Assembly (NCBI RefSeq): GCF_003837805.1
Contig: NZ_RQIT01000020.1
Coordinates: 1-64,000 of the forward strand
DNA length: 64,000 bases
Direction: 5' to 3'
Source of the DNA: Bradyrhizobium sp. RP6
Lineage (GTDB): Bacteria > Pseudomonadota > Alphaproteobacteria > Rhizobiales > Xanthobacteraceae
Shown: piece after piece, positions 16,100 to 24,245 of the stretch
Position numbering within the stretch: the stretch's first letter is position 1
Layout of the letters: every line of letters starts with the position of its first letter
The notes under the pieces: model-generated
Told to the model about the DNA's origin: nothing
Database searches by the model: none
The model's input: only the letters and a program-made list of their open reading frames with translations
Translations under genes and position numbers: made by a program

Positions 16100-16594
16100 T
16101 CACTCAATGATGACGAGCGGCTCGCCGTACTCGACCGGCTGGCCGTCCTCGACCAGGATCTGCGTCACCGTGCCGGCGCGCGGCGAGGGAATCTGGTTCA
16201 TCGTCTTCATGGCTTCGATGATCAGCAGCGTCTGGCCGACCGCAACCTTGGTGCCGACCTCGATGAACGGTTTTGCGCCCGGCTCCGGCGCCCAATAGGC
16301 GGTGCCGACCATCGGAGAGGTCACGGCGCCGGGATGCTTCGACAGATCGGCCGCGGCAGTGGCGGGCGCGGCGGCGCTTCCTGCCGCCGCCACGGCGGCA
16401 GGACCGGCTGCCACCGGCATGGGCATGGTCGCGGCAACGCTGATGTTGCGGGCGACGCGCAGGCGCAGCCCCGCCCGCTCGATTTCGATCTCGGTAAGGC
16501 TGGTCTCATCGAGCAGCAAGGCAAGCTCGCGGACGAGCGCGGAATCCTCGCTGGAAAATTTTGCGGCTGCTTTGTCGTCTGGCTGGCGCGCCAT
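16100..16594 (-). CDS. accB: Acetyl-CoA carboxylase biotin carboxyl carrier protein
   Basis: A 164-residue BCCP. The N-terminal helical part (LVRELALLLDETSLTEIEIE) is followed by an Ala/Pro-rich flexible linker (about residues 55-85) and the C-terminal biotinyl domain. The biotinylated lysine is Lys130 in the canonical IEAMKTMN motif. It shuttles carboxyl groups from AccC to the AccA/AccD transferase in fatty-acid synthesis. It follows aroQ by 36 bp and precedes accC, the usual Rhizobiales order. Biotin supply links it to bioY in this window. Confidence 0.96.
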   Translation of the reverse strand: MARQPDDKAAAKFSSEDSALVRELALLLDETSLTEIEIERAGLRLRVARNISVAATMPMPVAAGPAAVAAAGSAAAPATAAADLSKHPGAVTSPMVGTAYWAPEPGAKPFIEVGTKVAVGQTLLIIEAMKTMNQIPSPRAGTVTQILVEDGQPVEYGEPLVIIE

Positions 16595-16630
16595 GTTGTT
16601 TGATCCGAATGTTCTGTTGAAAAGGGGGCG

Positions 16631-17098
16631 TCAGGCGTTGGGCTTGATGCCGAGCTTGGCGGCAAGGCCCTGAATGGCGAGGCGGTAGCCCTCGATGCCG
16701 AAGCCGCAGAGCGAGGCGAAGGCCGCGCGTGCGGTGTAGGAATGGTGACGAAAACTCTCGCGGGCGTGGATGTTGGTCACGTGCACCTCGACCGTCGGGA
16801 TCTGCACCGCGAGCAGTGCGTCATGCAGCGCGATCGAGCTGTGGGAATAGCCGCCGGCATTGATGACGATGCCCTTCATCTTGCGCCGATGCGCCTCGTG
16901 GATGAAGTCGATCAGCTCGCCTTCGCGGTTGGACTGCCGGCAATCGGCCTTCAGGCCGAAGGTCGCCGCTGTCTCCCGGCATAGCGCCTCGACGTCGGCC
17001 AGCGTCGCATGGCCGTACTTTTCGGGCTCGCGCGTCCCCAGCATGTTGAGGTTCGGCCCGTTCAGGACGAGGATCGTGTCGGTTGCAGGTTCGGCCAT
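16631..17098 (-). CDS. aroQ: 3-dehydroquinate dehydratase, type II
   Basis: A 155-residue type II dehydroquinase (trans-dehydration of 3-dehydroquinate to 3-dehydroshikimate; forms a dodecamer). The GPNLNMLGTREPEKYG loop carries the catalytic Tyr28; the flexible Arg is in CRQSNREGELID; NAGGYSHSSIAL and VHVTNIHARE with the FRHHSY His complete the active site. It is the first gene of the aroQ-accB-accC run. Confidence 0.96.
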   Translation of the reverse strand: MAEPATDTILVLNGPNLNMLGTREPEKYGHATLADVEALCRETAATFGLKADCRQSNREGELIDFIHEAHRRKMKGIVINAGGYSHSSIALHDALLAVQIPTVEVHVTNIHARESFRHHSYTARAAFASLCGFGIEGYRLAIQGLAAKLGIKPNA

Positions 17099-17280
17099 TC
17101 CATTCCCGGAAGAGGTGCTTCGGCGTGGCGGGGGTTATAGGTAACAAAGCGCGTGAGGGGAAGCCTCGAAGGGCCTGAGGAGTGGGTTCAGGTACCTCAT
17201 CCAGCGCGCAAAAACCTGTGCGCAAACTACGGAAATTGCTTGTTAACCAGTCCGAAGCATGGCTGCGGGCCGAATGCAAA

Positions 17281-17304
17281 GGGGCGGGCATCGCTGCCCG
17301 CCCC
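17281..17304 (-). terminator. Hairpin terminator after the DUF1236 gene
   Basis: A perfect 10-bp stem (GGGGCGGGCA / TGCCCGCCCC, 4-base loop) lies 21 bp past the stop of the DUF1236 gene. On the minus strand only three T residues follow, so efficiency is uncertain. Confidence 0.55.
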
Positions 17305-17325
17305 CGAAGTTGCAGCTGTCCTGCC

Positions 17326-18198
17326 TTAGGCGTTCAGGACCGCCACGATCTCGTAGGTGTCCGGATTGATGATCACGATCTCATCGCGGACCAGGACGTA
17401 CCTGTAGGTCCGCCACTCCGGATAGATGGTCGCGACCCGCGAGGGCAGGGTGTGCAGCGTAATGCCCTCACGCGGGATGCGAGTGCCGACCGCGATCGAG
17501 AAGTTTACGTTCGTCACCGGAGCAACGCGCTGCTCCCGGATCACCGACGTGATCTGCGTTCGCTGCTCCGTCGAAAGCTTGGCAGCGGCGCCGGCCTGGC
17601 CGACCGTGGTCGAGCTCTGGCCCTGCGCGTTCTGGGTCGTGCTGGTGCCGGTCTGGCCCTGAGCATTCTGGTTGGTGCTCGTGCCGGTACCCGGCCGGTT
17701 CTCGGCGTTGTTGGTCGAGGAACCGCTCTTGCTGCCCTCAGCCTTCATGTCCTTCTGGTCCCTGCTGCCGGACTTGCTGGTGTCCTGGCTCATGCTCTTG
17801 GACTTGTCGTGCTGGGACTTATCCATTTGACCCTGCGCGCGTTCGTCGGTGCGCTGGCCCTTGGTGGCGCCAGCCTTGTCCTCGGCCGCGTTCTTGTTCA
17901 TCGCGCCGCCCGAGCGCTCGTCCTTCATCGCGCCGGACTTGTCTTCGGACGCGCGATCGGACTTCATCGTGCTGGAGCCGCCAGCCTGGCCGACGGTACC
18001 CTTGTCGTGGCTCATGGAATCGCGACCCATCGAGCCGCCGCGCTCTGCGGCGCCGCCGGAGGGCTGCGAGTGCTGCATCTGCTGCGAGCCACCGGCGCCG
18101 CCACCGCTGTCGCGGCCCATGGTGCCCTGTGCGTTTGCCAGACCGGTGCCCGCGACGAGTGCGATTGCGGCAACCGAGATCATAAAGCGGTTCAACAT
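17326..18198 (-). CDS. DUF1236 domain exported protein
   Basis: A 290-residue exported protein. The signal peptide (MLNRFMISVAAIALVAGTGLANA) is followed by a long hydrophilic low-complexity region (residues about 25-195) rich in Gly, Ser, Lys, Asp and Gln, with the repeated unit TQNAQGQ. The C-terminal DUF1236 domain (about 205-290) has ITSVIREQRVAPVTNVNFSIAVGTRIPR, then VATIYPEWRTYRYVLVRDEIVIINPDTYEIV. DUF1236 proteins are common in Bradyrhizobium and function is unknown. The low-complexity part suggests a disordered, hydrophilin-like spacer. It is monocistronic, flanked by terminators on both sides. Confidence 0.85.
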   Translation of the reverse strand: MLNRFMISVAAIALVAGTGLANAQGTMGRDSGGGAGGSQQMQHSQPSGGAAERGGSMGRDSMSHDKGTVGQAGGSSTMKSDRASEDKSGAMKDERSGGAMNKNAAEDKAGATKGQRTDERAQGQMDKSQHDKSKSMSQDTSKSGSRDQKDMKAEGSKSGSSTNNAENRPGTGTSTNQNAQGQTGTSTTQNAQGQSSTTVGQAGAAAKLSTEQRTQITSVIREQRVAPVTNVNFSIAVGTRIPREGITLHTLPSRVATIYPEWRTYRYVLVRDEIVIINPDTYEIVAVLNA

Positions 18199-18344
18199 CG
18201 AAAATTCTCCTCACGTGTCTTGCGTCATTGCCCGCGCCGACAACGAAAGGAGATTTGAGTTGTTCCGGAACTTCGCCTGTTCCGCGGCATTTGTTTGTTG
18301 AACGCCAGATGAATGACTTTGCACGAGACAACGTTAGGCGCGCG

Positions 18345-18369
18345 AAAAAGGCCGGCTCTTCAGCCGGCC
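18345..18369 (-). terminator. Terminator after the DsbA-like gene
   Basis: An 8-bp stem GGCCGGCT / AGCCGGCC with a CTTC loop. On the minus strand it is followed by TTTTT, and on the plus strand by CTTTT, so it can act in both directions. It ends the DsbA-like transcript 64 bp past the stop. Confidence 0.75.
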
Positions 18370-18432
18370 CTTTTGCTTGCATGCACGAGTTGCGAAGAGC
18401 GCGATCAGCAAGTCGCCTCTAGCAGGTCGCTT

Positions 18433-19200
18433 CTAGCAGGTTGCCTTGCCGCAGCGGGCGATGCCGATCTTTTCTCTGAGGCCTTCGACGCCGACGGCGC
18501 CGATCACGATCTGCTTGCCGATGACGTAGCTCGGCGTGCCGTTCATGCCCATCGCTTCGGCAAGCTTGAAATTCTCCTCGATGGTGGCGCGCACCTCGGG
18601 GCTGGCCATGTCCTTCTCGATTCGAGCAGTGTCGAGGCCGGCTTCCTTCGCCGCCTGAATCGCGCGCGCCTTGTCGGCCGCGCCCCGGCCGCCGAGCAGT
18701 CTCTGGTGGAAGTCGAGGTATTTCTTGCCTGAGGGATCCTGCATGCGCACCGCGACTGCGACCTGGGCGGCTTCGACCGAACCCTGGCTCAGCACCGGAA
18801 ACTCCTTCAGCACGATCTTCAGCTTCGGATCGCTCTTCATGAGGGTGAGCATGTCGTCCATCGCGCGCTTGCAGTAGCCGCAATTGTAGTCGAAGAACTC
18901 GACGAAGGTGACGTCGCCATCCTTGTTGCCGAGCACGACCTGGCGCGGCGAGTTGAAGATCGCATCAGCGTTCTGCGCGATGCTGGCCTCGTGCTTCTGC
19001 GTTTCGGCCGCGGCCTGGCGCTTGCTGAGCTCGGCCATGGCCTCCTCGAGCACCTCGGGGTGGCTGACGAGGTAGTTCTTGATGATGGCCTCGATGTCGG
19101 TGCGCTGGGCACCGGAGAAGCTGTCGGCCGAGGCGGGCACGGCTGCGCCGAACATGGCGAATGCGAACAATGCAGGAGCAAGCAGGCGCAGCGAAGGCAT
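18433..19200 (-). CDS. DsbA/DsbG-type periplasmic thiol oxidoreductase
   Basis: A 255-residue exported thioredoxin-fold protein. Signal peptide to about residue 26 (ASA), N-terminal helical region (about 30-85), then a DsbA-like domain with active-site CGYC (Cys107-Cys110) in EFFDYNCGYCKRAMDD and the cis-Pro loop GTPSYVIG. A second cysteine pair ends the protein (ARCGKATC). The pattern fits the Com1/BdbD-like DsbA group of alphaproteobacteria, acting on periplasmic disulfides. The ATG at 19200 with GAGG upstream is preferred over a TTG two codons earlier. It lies just downstream of the M48 protease gene, probably co-transcribed. Confidence 0.9.
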   Translation of the reverse strand: MPSLRLLAPALFAFAMFGAAVPASADSFSGAQRTDIEAIIKNYLVSHPEVLEEAMAELSKRQAAAETQKHEASIAQNADAIFNSPRQVVLGNKDGDVTFVEFFDYNCGYCKRAMDDMLTLMKSDPKLKIVLKEFPVLSQGSVEAAQVAVAVRMQDPSGKKYLDFHQRLLGGRGAADKARAIQAAKEAGLDTARIEKDMASPEVRATIEENFKLAEAMGMNGTPSYVIGKQIVIGAVGVEGLREKIGIARCGKATC

Positions 19201-19304
19201 AGGCAAATCCTCTTATCCAAAGCAGGTTTCGAAAAACGTCCCGGTGGACTTGGGCTCGGTGTCGTGACGTCGTGGTATCGGGGCGTCGAGTTGCGTCGGT
19301 TGCA

Positions 19305-20705
19305 TCAATTGCGCGGCGGCTTCGCCGCCACGATGTCGTCGGCCTTGACCCATCCGGGCGTGCCGACGGCAAAACGGGTTTTCGCGCGCGTAGCAAGCTC
19401 GCGGGCGGTCTTGTTGTCGCCGCGCAGGTAAGCGGCCTGGGCCGAGGCGAGATCTGCCTCGGCATAGTCTCCCTTCCGGCCGTAGGCCATCGCGAGCTGG
19501 GTATAGCCGAGCGCCGCCTCGGGCTCTCGGGCCACAGCAGCGCGGAGAATCCGAACGGCATCGTCCGTGTAGGCTTTATTTTCGGTTCCAACCAGAGCCT
19601 GCCCAAGTAACATCTCGATGAGGGGGGCGTTGTTCGAGAGGGCGACCGCCTTGCGCAGGGCAGGGATCGCCTCGGCCGGCTTGCCGCTCTCCAAGAGCGC
19701 CTGGCCGCGCACCTCGTAGAAGTAGGGGTTGTTCGGCTGAACCTGGATCAGCGCGTCGATCTGAGTGAGCGCGCTGCGCAGATCCCCGTGCAGATAGGTG
19801 CTGATGGCGCGGGCATAGCGCGCCGGCAGGCTGTCGTTGGTCTGGGGATAGCGGCGGTACACCGTCTCCGGCCGCTCCATGAAGGCGGATATCTTGGCGC
19901 GGACCATGTCGTGCCGGAGCTGAAGCGCGGGATCGTCCTTCTTGTTCCAGTATGGGCTGGAGCCAGCGAATTCCTGGAGTGCGGCGACGCGCTCGGCCGG
20001 CATCGGATGCGATTGGAGATAGGGATCGGCGCCGCGCGACGCGAACAGGCTCTCGCTGGTGAAGCGCTTGAAGGTCTCGTACATGCCCTTCGGCGATTGC
20101 TGGGTCGCAGTCAGGAATTTCACGCCGGCGCGGTCGGCGTTCTCCTCCTGCTGGCGCTGGTAGGACAACAGCGTACGGCGGATCATCTCCTGCGGAGCGG
20201 CGATCGCGGCCGCACCGGCATTGGCCAGCCCGTTGTTGCCGGCGCTCGAGCTGCGGGTGCTGCCGGCGGCGATCGCGCCGGCGCCGAGCAGCATCGCGAT
20301 GATCATCTGGGTCTGGGCCGTGGCGAGCTGCTCGCGCAGCTTGGACAGATGACCACCGGCCAGATGTCCAGTCTCGTGCGCGAGCACGCCGATGATCTGG
20401 TTCGGCGTCTCGGACTGGAGGATCGCGCCCCAATTGACGAAGATGCGGCGGCCGTCCGCGACGAACGCGTTGAACGAGCCGTCGTTGATGATCACCATCT
20501 GGATGTTCTGCTTTTCCAGACCGGCGACGCGCAGGATCGGGCGGGTGTATTCGCGCAGCAGCTGCTCCGTCTCGGTGTCGCGCAGGACCGGCGGCCCTTT
20601 GGCCTGTGCCCGCGCGGCCGAGAACGGCGTCAGCGCGATCGCCGCGGCCGTGACGAGGGTGGTGAGAGCGGAAGACTTCTGGCGCAATGCGATCTGGAGC
20701 AACAT
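19305..20705 (-). CDS. M48 metalloprotease with TPR repeats (BepA-like)
   Basis: A 466-residue periplasmic protease related to BepA/YfgC. After a signal peptide (to about residue 34) comes the peptidase M48 domain with zinc motif HETGH (LAHETGHLAGGHLSK, near residue 110) and the third ligand in QQEENADRAGVKFL. The C-terminal half (about 280-450) holds TPR-like helical repeats (FYEVRGQALLESGKPAEAIPALRKAV and following). BepA-type enzymes assist outer-membrane protein and LPS-transport assembly. The neighbouring DsbA-like gene fits, because such substrates need disulfides. Confidence 0.92.
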   Translation of the reverse strand: MLLQIALRQKSSALTTLVTAAAIALTPFSAARAQAKGPPVLRDTETEQLLREYTRPILRVAGLEKQNIQMVIINDGSFNAFVADGRRIFVNWGAILQSETPNQIIGVLAHETGHLAGGHLSKLREQLATAQTQMIIAMLLGAGAIAAGSTRSSSAGNNGLANAGAAAIAAPQEMIRRTLLSYQRQQEENADRAGVKFLTATQQSPKGMYETFKRFTSESLFASRGADPYLQSHPMPAERVAALQEFAGSSPYWNKKDDPALQLRHDMVRAKISAFMERPETVYRRYPQTNDSLPARYARAISTYLHGDLRSALTQIDALIQVQPNNPYFYEVRGQALLESGKPAEAIPALRKAVALSNNAPLIEMLLGQALVGTENKAYTDDAVRILRAAVAREPEAALGYTQLAMAYGRKGDYAEADLASAQAAYLRGDNKTARELATRAKTRFAVGTPGWVKADDIVAAKPPRN

Positions 20706-20898
20706 CGAGCGGTCTGGGTCAAACGGTCTTGGTCAGGCAGTTTCGTGATTGGTTTTGGCGATTGGCGGCGGACCGGATACGCGATATGCCCCTTGTGAGC
20801 CGCGCCCTTTATGAGCCGTACAATGCGGCCAGTCTGGGGCGCAAGCGCCCTGTTTTCCGGACCGGACGGATCGGTCCGCCAGCGAATAGCAGAAATCG

Positions 20899-22086
20899 AT
20901 GCACGAGGCGACATTAAGGAATCGGTTGGGGCAGTGGCTCGAGCCCTCCCGCCGCAGCGAAGTTCCCCCGTTCATGGTGATGGACGTCATGGCGGCGGCG
21001 GCCCGAATCGAGGCCGCCGGTGGCCATGTCATCCATATGGAGGTCGGTCAGCCCGCGGCCGGCGCGCCCAGAACGGCGATCGCCGCCGCTCATGCGGCGC
21101 TGGAGGCCGGACGGATCGATTATACCTCCGCGCTCGGCATCCCCAGTCTGCGCGAGCGCATCGCACGCCGTTATCGCGACACCTATGGCTGCGACGTCAG
21201 CTCCGAGCGGATCGTAGTGACCACGGGCTCCTCCGGCGGCTTCATCCTGGCTTTCCTATCGATGTTCGAGCCCGGCGATCGCGTCGCCGTAACCGTGCCG
21301 GGCTATCCACCGTACCGTCACATCCTCACCGCCCTCGGCTGTGAGCCGGTGCTGATCGAAACCACGGACGAGACGCGCCACGCACTCACCGGTGAGGCGC
21401 TGCTCGCCGCCCATCGCAAGGCGCCGCTGAAGGGCGTGCTGGTCGGCAGTCCCGCCAATCCGACGGGCACGATGATGTCCCGCGAGGCGCTTGCCGGCCT
21501 CATCGCGGCCGCGGAAGACGCGGGCATCCGCTTCATCTCGGATGAGATCTATCACGGGCTCGATTACGCGTTTCCAGCCGTGACGGCGGCGGCGCTGTCC
21601 GAGCACGCACTCGTGATCAACTCCTTCTCGAAGTATTTTTGCATGACGGGCTGGCGTGTCGGCTGGATGGTCGTGCCCGAGATCATGGTGCGCCCGATCG
21701 AGCGGCTTCAACAGAACCTCTTGATCTCGGTGCCGTCCCTGTCGCAGATCGCGGCAGAGGCTGCCTTCGACGGCGCGGCCGAGATGGAGGAAATCAAGCA
21801 CGGCTATCAGGAAAACCGGCGTATCCTAATCGATGGATTGCCCAGGGCCGGACTGACGAGATTCCTGCCCGCCGACGGCGCCTTCTATCTTTACGCCGAC
21901 GTCTCGGATTTTACCTCGGACAGTTTCGAGTTCGCCAAGCAAATGCTGGAGCAGGCGCGCGTGGCGGCGACGCCCGGCGTCGATTTCGATCCCATCCATG
22001 GCCGTTCATTCATACGGTTTTCCTATGCCCGCTCGCCCGATGAGATGCGAGAGGCAGTTGACCGGATTGCTGAGTGGCTTAAATAA
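20899..22086 (+). CDS. PLP-dependent aminotransferase, class I/II
   Basis: A 395-residue fold-type I aminotransferase of the aspartate-aminotransferase superfamily. Marks: the EVGQPAAGAP substrate loop, TTGSSGGF (PLP phosphate region), the SPANPTGTMM Asn motif, the ISDEIYHGL Asp, and the PLP lysine in NSFSKYFCMTGWRVGW. The C-terminal Arg in RSFIRFSYA binds the substrate carboxylate. The exact amino acid cannot be told from sequence; annotations range from aspartate to general aminotransferase. It is divergent from the M48 gene and 35 bp before bioY. Confidence 0.88.
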   Translation: MHEATLRNRLGQWLEPSRRSEVPPFMVMDVMAAAARIEAAGGHVIHMEVGQPAAGAPRTAIAAAHAALEAGRIDYTSALGIPSLRERIARRYRDTYGCDVSSERIVVTTGSSGGFILAFLSMFEPGDRVAVTVPGYPPYRHILTALGCEPVLIETTDETRHALTGEALLAAHRKAPLKGVLVGSPANPTGTMMSREALAGLIAAAEDAGIRFISDEIYHGLDYAFPAVTAAALSEHALVINSFSKYFCMTGWRVGWMVVPEIMVRPIERLQQNLLISVPSLSQIAAEAAFDGAAEMEEIKHGYQENRRILIDGLPRAGLTRFLPADGAFYLYADVSDFTSDSFEFAKQMLEQARVAATPGVDFDPIHGRSFIRFSYARSPDEMREAVDRIAEWLK

Positions 22087-22121
22087 CTGCGCCAGTTTTC
22101 TTCAGCCTTCCGGAGTTCAAC

Positions 22122-22736
22122 TTGTCAGACCGTTCCGTCCCGTCCGCCGCTGCGCCACATTCCTCTCTCGCCGCTTTGATGTGGCCGACCCGGCCGGGCG
22201 AAGCCGTCGGCGCGCTGCGTGCCGTCGTGCTGATTGTGCTCGGCACCGCGCTGATGGCGCTGTCGGCCAAGGTGAACCTGCCGCTGCCTTATGTGCCGAT
22301 GACGCTGCAGACGCTGGTGGTGCTGATGATCGGCGCCGCCTATGGCTGGCGGCTTGGCAGCGCAACCATGATTGCCTACCTCGCCGAGGGCGCGATCGGG
22401 CTGCCGGTGTTCGCCGGTCCCGTGGGTGGGATTGCTCCGCTGGTCGGCCCAACCGCGGGCTATCTGTTCGGTTTCGTGCTGGCTGCCTTCGCGACCGGCT
22501 GGCTCGCCGAGCGCGGCTGGGATCGCAGCGTGATGCTGCTGTTTGCGGCGATGGCCGTTGGCCACATCGCCATTCTGGCTGCCGGGTTCGGCTGGCTGGC
22601 GTTCGGACTCGGCCTCGGTGCCGCCAAGGCCTGGCAGGTCGGAATCGCGCCGTTCATTGCGGCCTCACTGGTCAAGAATGCGCTCGGTGCGGCCCTGATG
22701 CCGGCGGCACGCCGGATCGTCGAGCGCCGCGGGTAA
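22122..22736 (+). CDS. bioY: Biotin transporter BioY
   Basis: A 204-residue integral membrane protein, the S-component (or solitary transporter) for biotin. Six hydrophobic helices are visible. Family motifs: LPLPYVPMTLQTLVVLMIGAAYGWRLG near residues 55-80, EGAIGLPVFAG, and GPTAGYLFGF. The start is TTG at 22122 with GGAG 7 bases upstream; no ATG fits. No bioM/bioN energising genes are beside it, so it either uses ECF modules encoded elsewhere or works alone. It supports AccB biotinylation. Confidence 0.93.
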   Translation: MSDRSVPSAAAPHSSLAALMWPTRPGEAVGALRAVVLIVLGTALMALSAKVNLPLPYVPMTLQTLVVLMIGAAYGWRLGSATMIAYLAEGAIGLPVFAGPVGGIAPLVGPTAGYLFGFVLAAFATGWLAERGWDRSVMLLFAAMAVGHIAILAAGFGWLAFGLGLGAAKAWQVGIAPFIAASLVKNALGAALMPAARRIVERRG

Positions 22737-22767
22737 GACGCGCTACAACCAGCAGTTCCAATTGACA

Positions 22768-22804
22768 GGGCCGGTCAAGTTGATCTTGGCTGGCCCCGTG
22801 TTTT
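22768..22804 (+). terminator. Terminator between bioY and dctA
   Basis: A 12-bp stem (22768-22779 with 22785-22796, two G-U pairs), TTGAT loop, then CGTGTTTT. It closes the bioY transcript only 16 bp before the dctA start, so dctA transcription either begins inside or reads through it. Confidence 0.7.
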
Positions 22805-22820
22805 GAGGGGGAGTGAAACC

Positions 22821-24155
22821 ATGACGACGACAACGATGGCGGGAGCGCCGGTCGCGCCGCCCGTCGCCAAGCCGTGGTACAAGGTCCTCTACGTCCAGGT
22901 GCTGATCGCGATCGTGCTCGGTGCCATCGTCGGCTGGCTGTGGCCGCAGGTCGCCACCAACGAATGGATCAAGGCGCTCGGCGACGGCTTCATCAAGCTG
23001 ATCAAGATGGTGATCGCCCCAATCATCTTCTGCACCGTCGTCTCCGGCATCGCCCACATCCAGGACGCCAAGAAGGTCGGCCGCATCGGCGTCAAGGCGC
23101 TGGTCTATTTCGAGGTCGTCTCGACCTTCGCGCTGGTGATCGGTCTCATCGTCGGCAATCTCGTCAAGCCGGGGTCCGGCTTTGGCAATGCGGCGGCGAA
23201 CGAGGCGGCCGTTGCAGGCTACGCCAAGCAGGCCGCCGGCCAGAGGTCCGTCGACTTCGTGCTGCACATCATTCCCGACACGGTGGTCGGCGCCTTCGCG
23301 CAAGGCGAAATTCTGCAGGTGCTGCTGTTCGCGGTGCTGTTCGGCTTTGCCTTGATGAGCTTAGGCGAGCGTGGCCATACGATTCGCAGCTTCATCGACG
23401 ATGCTGCGCACGCGGTGTTCGGCGTCATCTCGATCGTGATGCGCGCGGCGCCGATCGGTGCGTTCGGCGCGATGGCCTATACGATCGGCAAGTTCGGCAC
23501 CGGCGCCATCCTCAACCTGGTCGGTCTGATCGCCACGTTCTATGTCACCGCGGCGCTGTTCGTGTTCGTCGTGCTCGGCCTCATCGCGCGCATTGCCGGG
23601 TTCTCGATCTTCAAGTTCCTGGCCTACATCAAGGACGAGCTGCTGATCGTGCTCGGCACCTCGTCGTCGGAAAGCGCGCTGCCGTCCCTCATGGAGAAGC
23701 TGGAGCGGCTCGGCTGCTCCAAGTCGGTCGTCGGCCTCGTGGTGCCCACGGGTTACTCCTTCAACCTCGACGGCACCAACATCTATATGACGCTGGCGAC
23801 GCTGTTCATCGCGCAGGCGCTCGGCGTCGATCTTTCCTTCGGCCAGCAGCTCACGATCCTGGTCGTGGCGATGCTGACCTCGAAGGGCGCCTCCGGCATC
23901 ACCGGTGCAGGCTTCATCACGCTGGCCGCGACGCTCGCCGTGGTCGACCCGCGCCTCGTGCCGGGCATGGCGATCGTGCTCGGCATCGACAAGTTCATGA
24001 GCGAGTGCCGCGCGCTGACCAATCTGTGCGGCAACGGCGTCGCCTGCGTGATCGTCGCATGGTGGGAGGGTGAGCTCGATCGCGACAAGCTCAACGCCAA
24101 CCTCTCCAAGCAGATCGATCCGACCGACATGGAGACGGCGATCACGACGGACTGA
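22821..24155 (+). CDS. dctA: C4-dicarboxylate transporter DctA
   Basis: A 444-residue DAACS-family symporter importing succinate, fumarate and malate with protons or sodium; in rhizobia it is needed for feeding bacteroids. Family marks: FIKLIKMVIAPIIFCTVV, the serine-rich GTSSSESALPSLMEKLERLG re-entrant loop, the GYSFNLDGTNIYMTLA motif, and DKFMSECRALTNLCGN near the C-terminus. The ATG at 22821 has GGGGGAG upstream. No sigma-54 -24/-12 element or dctBD genes are seen here, unlike the classical rhizobial dct locus, so this may be a second copy with other control. Confidence 0.94.
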   Translation: MTTTTMAGAPVAPPVAKPWYKVLYVQVLIAIVLGAIVGWLWPQVATNEWIKALGDGFIKLIKMVIAPIIFCTVVSGIAHIQDAKKVGRIGVKALVYFEVVSTFALVIGLIVGNLVKPGSGFGNAAANEAAVAGYAKQAAGQRSVDFVLHIIPDTVVGAFAQGEILQVLLFAVLFGFALMSLGERGHTIRSFIDDAAHAVFGVISIVMRAAPIGAFGAMAYTIGKFGTGAILNLVGLIATFYVTAALFVFVVLGLIARIAGFSIFKFLAYIKDELLIVLGTSSSESALPSLMEKLERLGCSKSVVGLVVPTGYSFNLDGTNIYMTLATLFIAQALGVDLSFGQQLTILVVAMLTSKGASGITGAGFITLAATLAVVDPRLVPGMAIVLGIDKFMSECRALTNLCGNGVACVIVAWWEGELDRDKLNANLSKQIDPTDMETAITTD

Positions 24156-24208
24156 TCCGACGATCGCCTGTGGCGGCGCAATGCGCCGTCGGGTCCCGAA
24201 CCAAAAGA

Positions 24209-24237
24209 GCTGGTCGATATCCTCGATCAGCCCTTTT
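24209..24237. terminator. Bidirectional terminator dctA / D-amino-acid dehydrogenase
   Basis: A 9-bp stem (24209-24217 with 24223-24231, one G-U) is flanked by AAAA on the left and CCTTTT on the right, giving T-runs on both strands. It separates the convergent dctA and dehydrogenase genes. Confidence 0.75.
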
Positions 24238-24245
24238 CCTTTATG

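Noticed and set aside
22081..22121. Biotin-related operator or riboswitch before bioY
   Set aside because: The 35-bp gap shows only a ribosome site and no dyad long enough for a BirA or BioR-type site.
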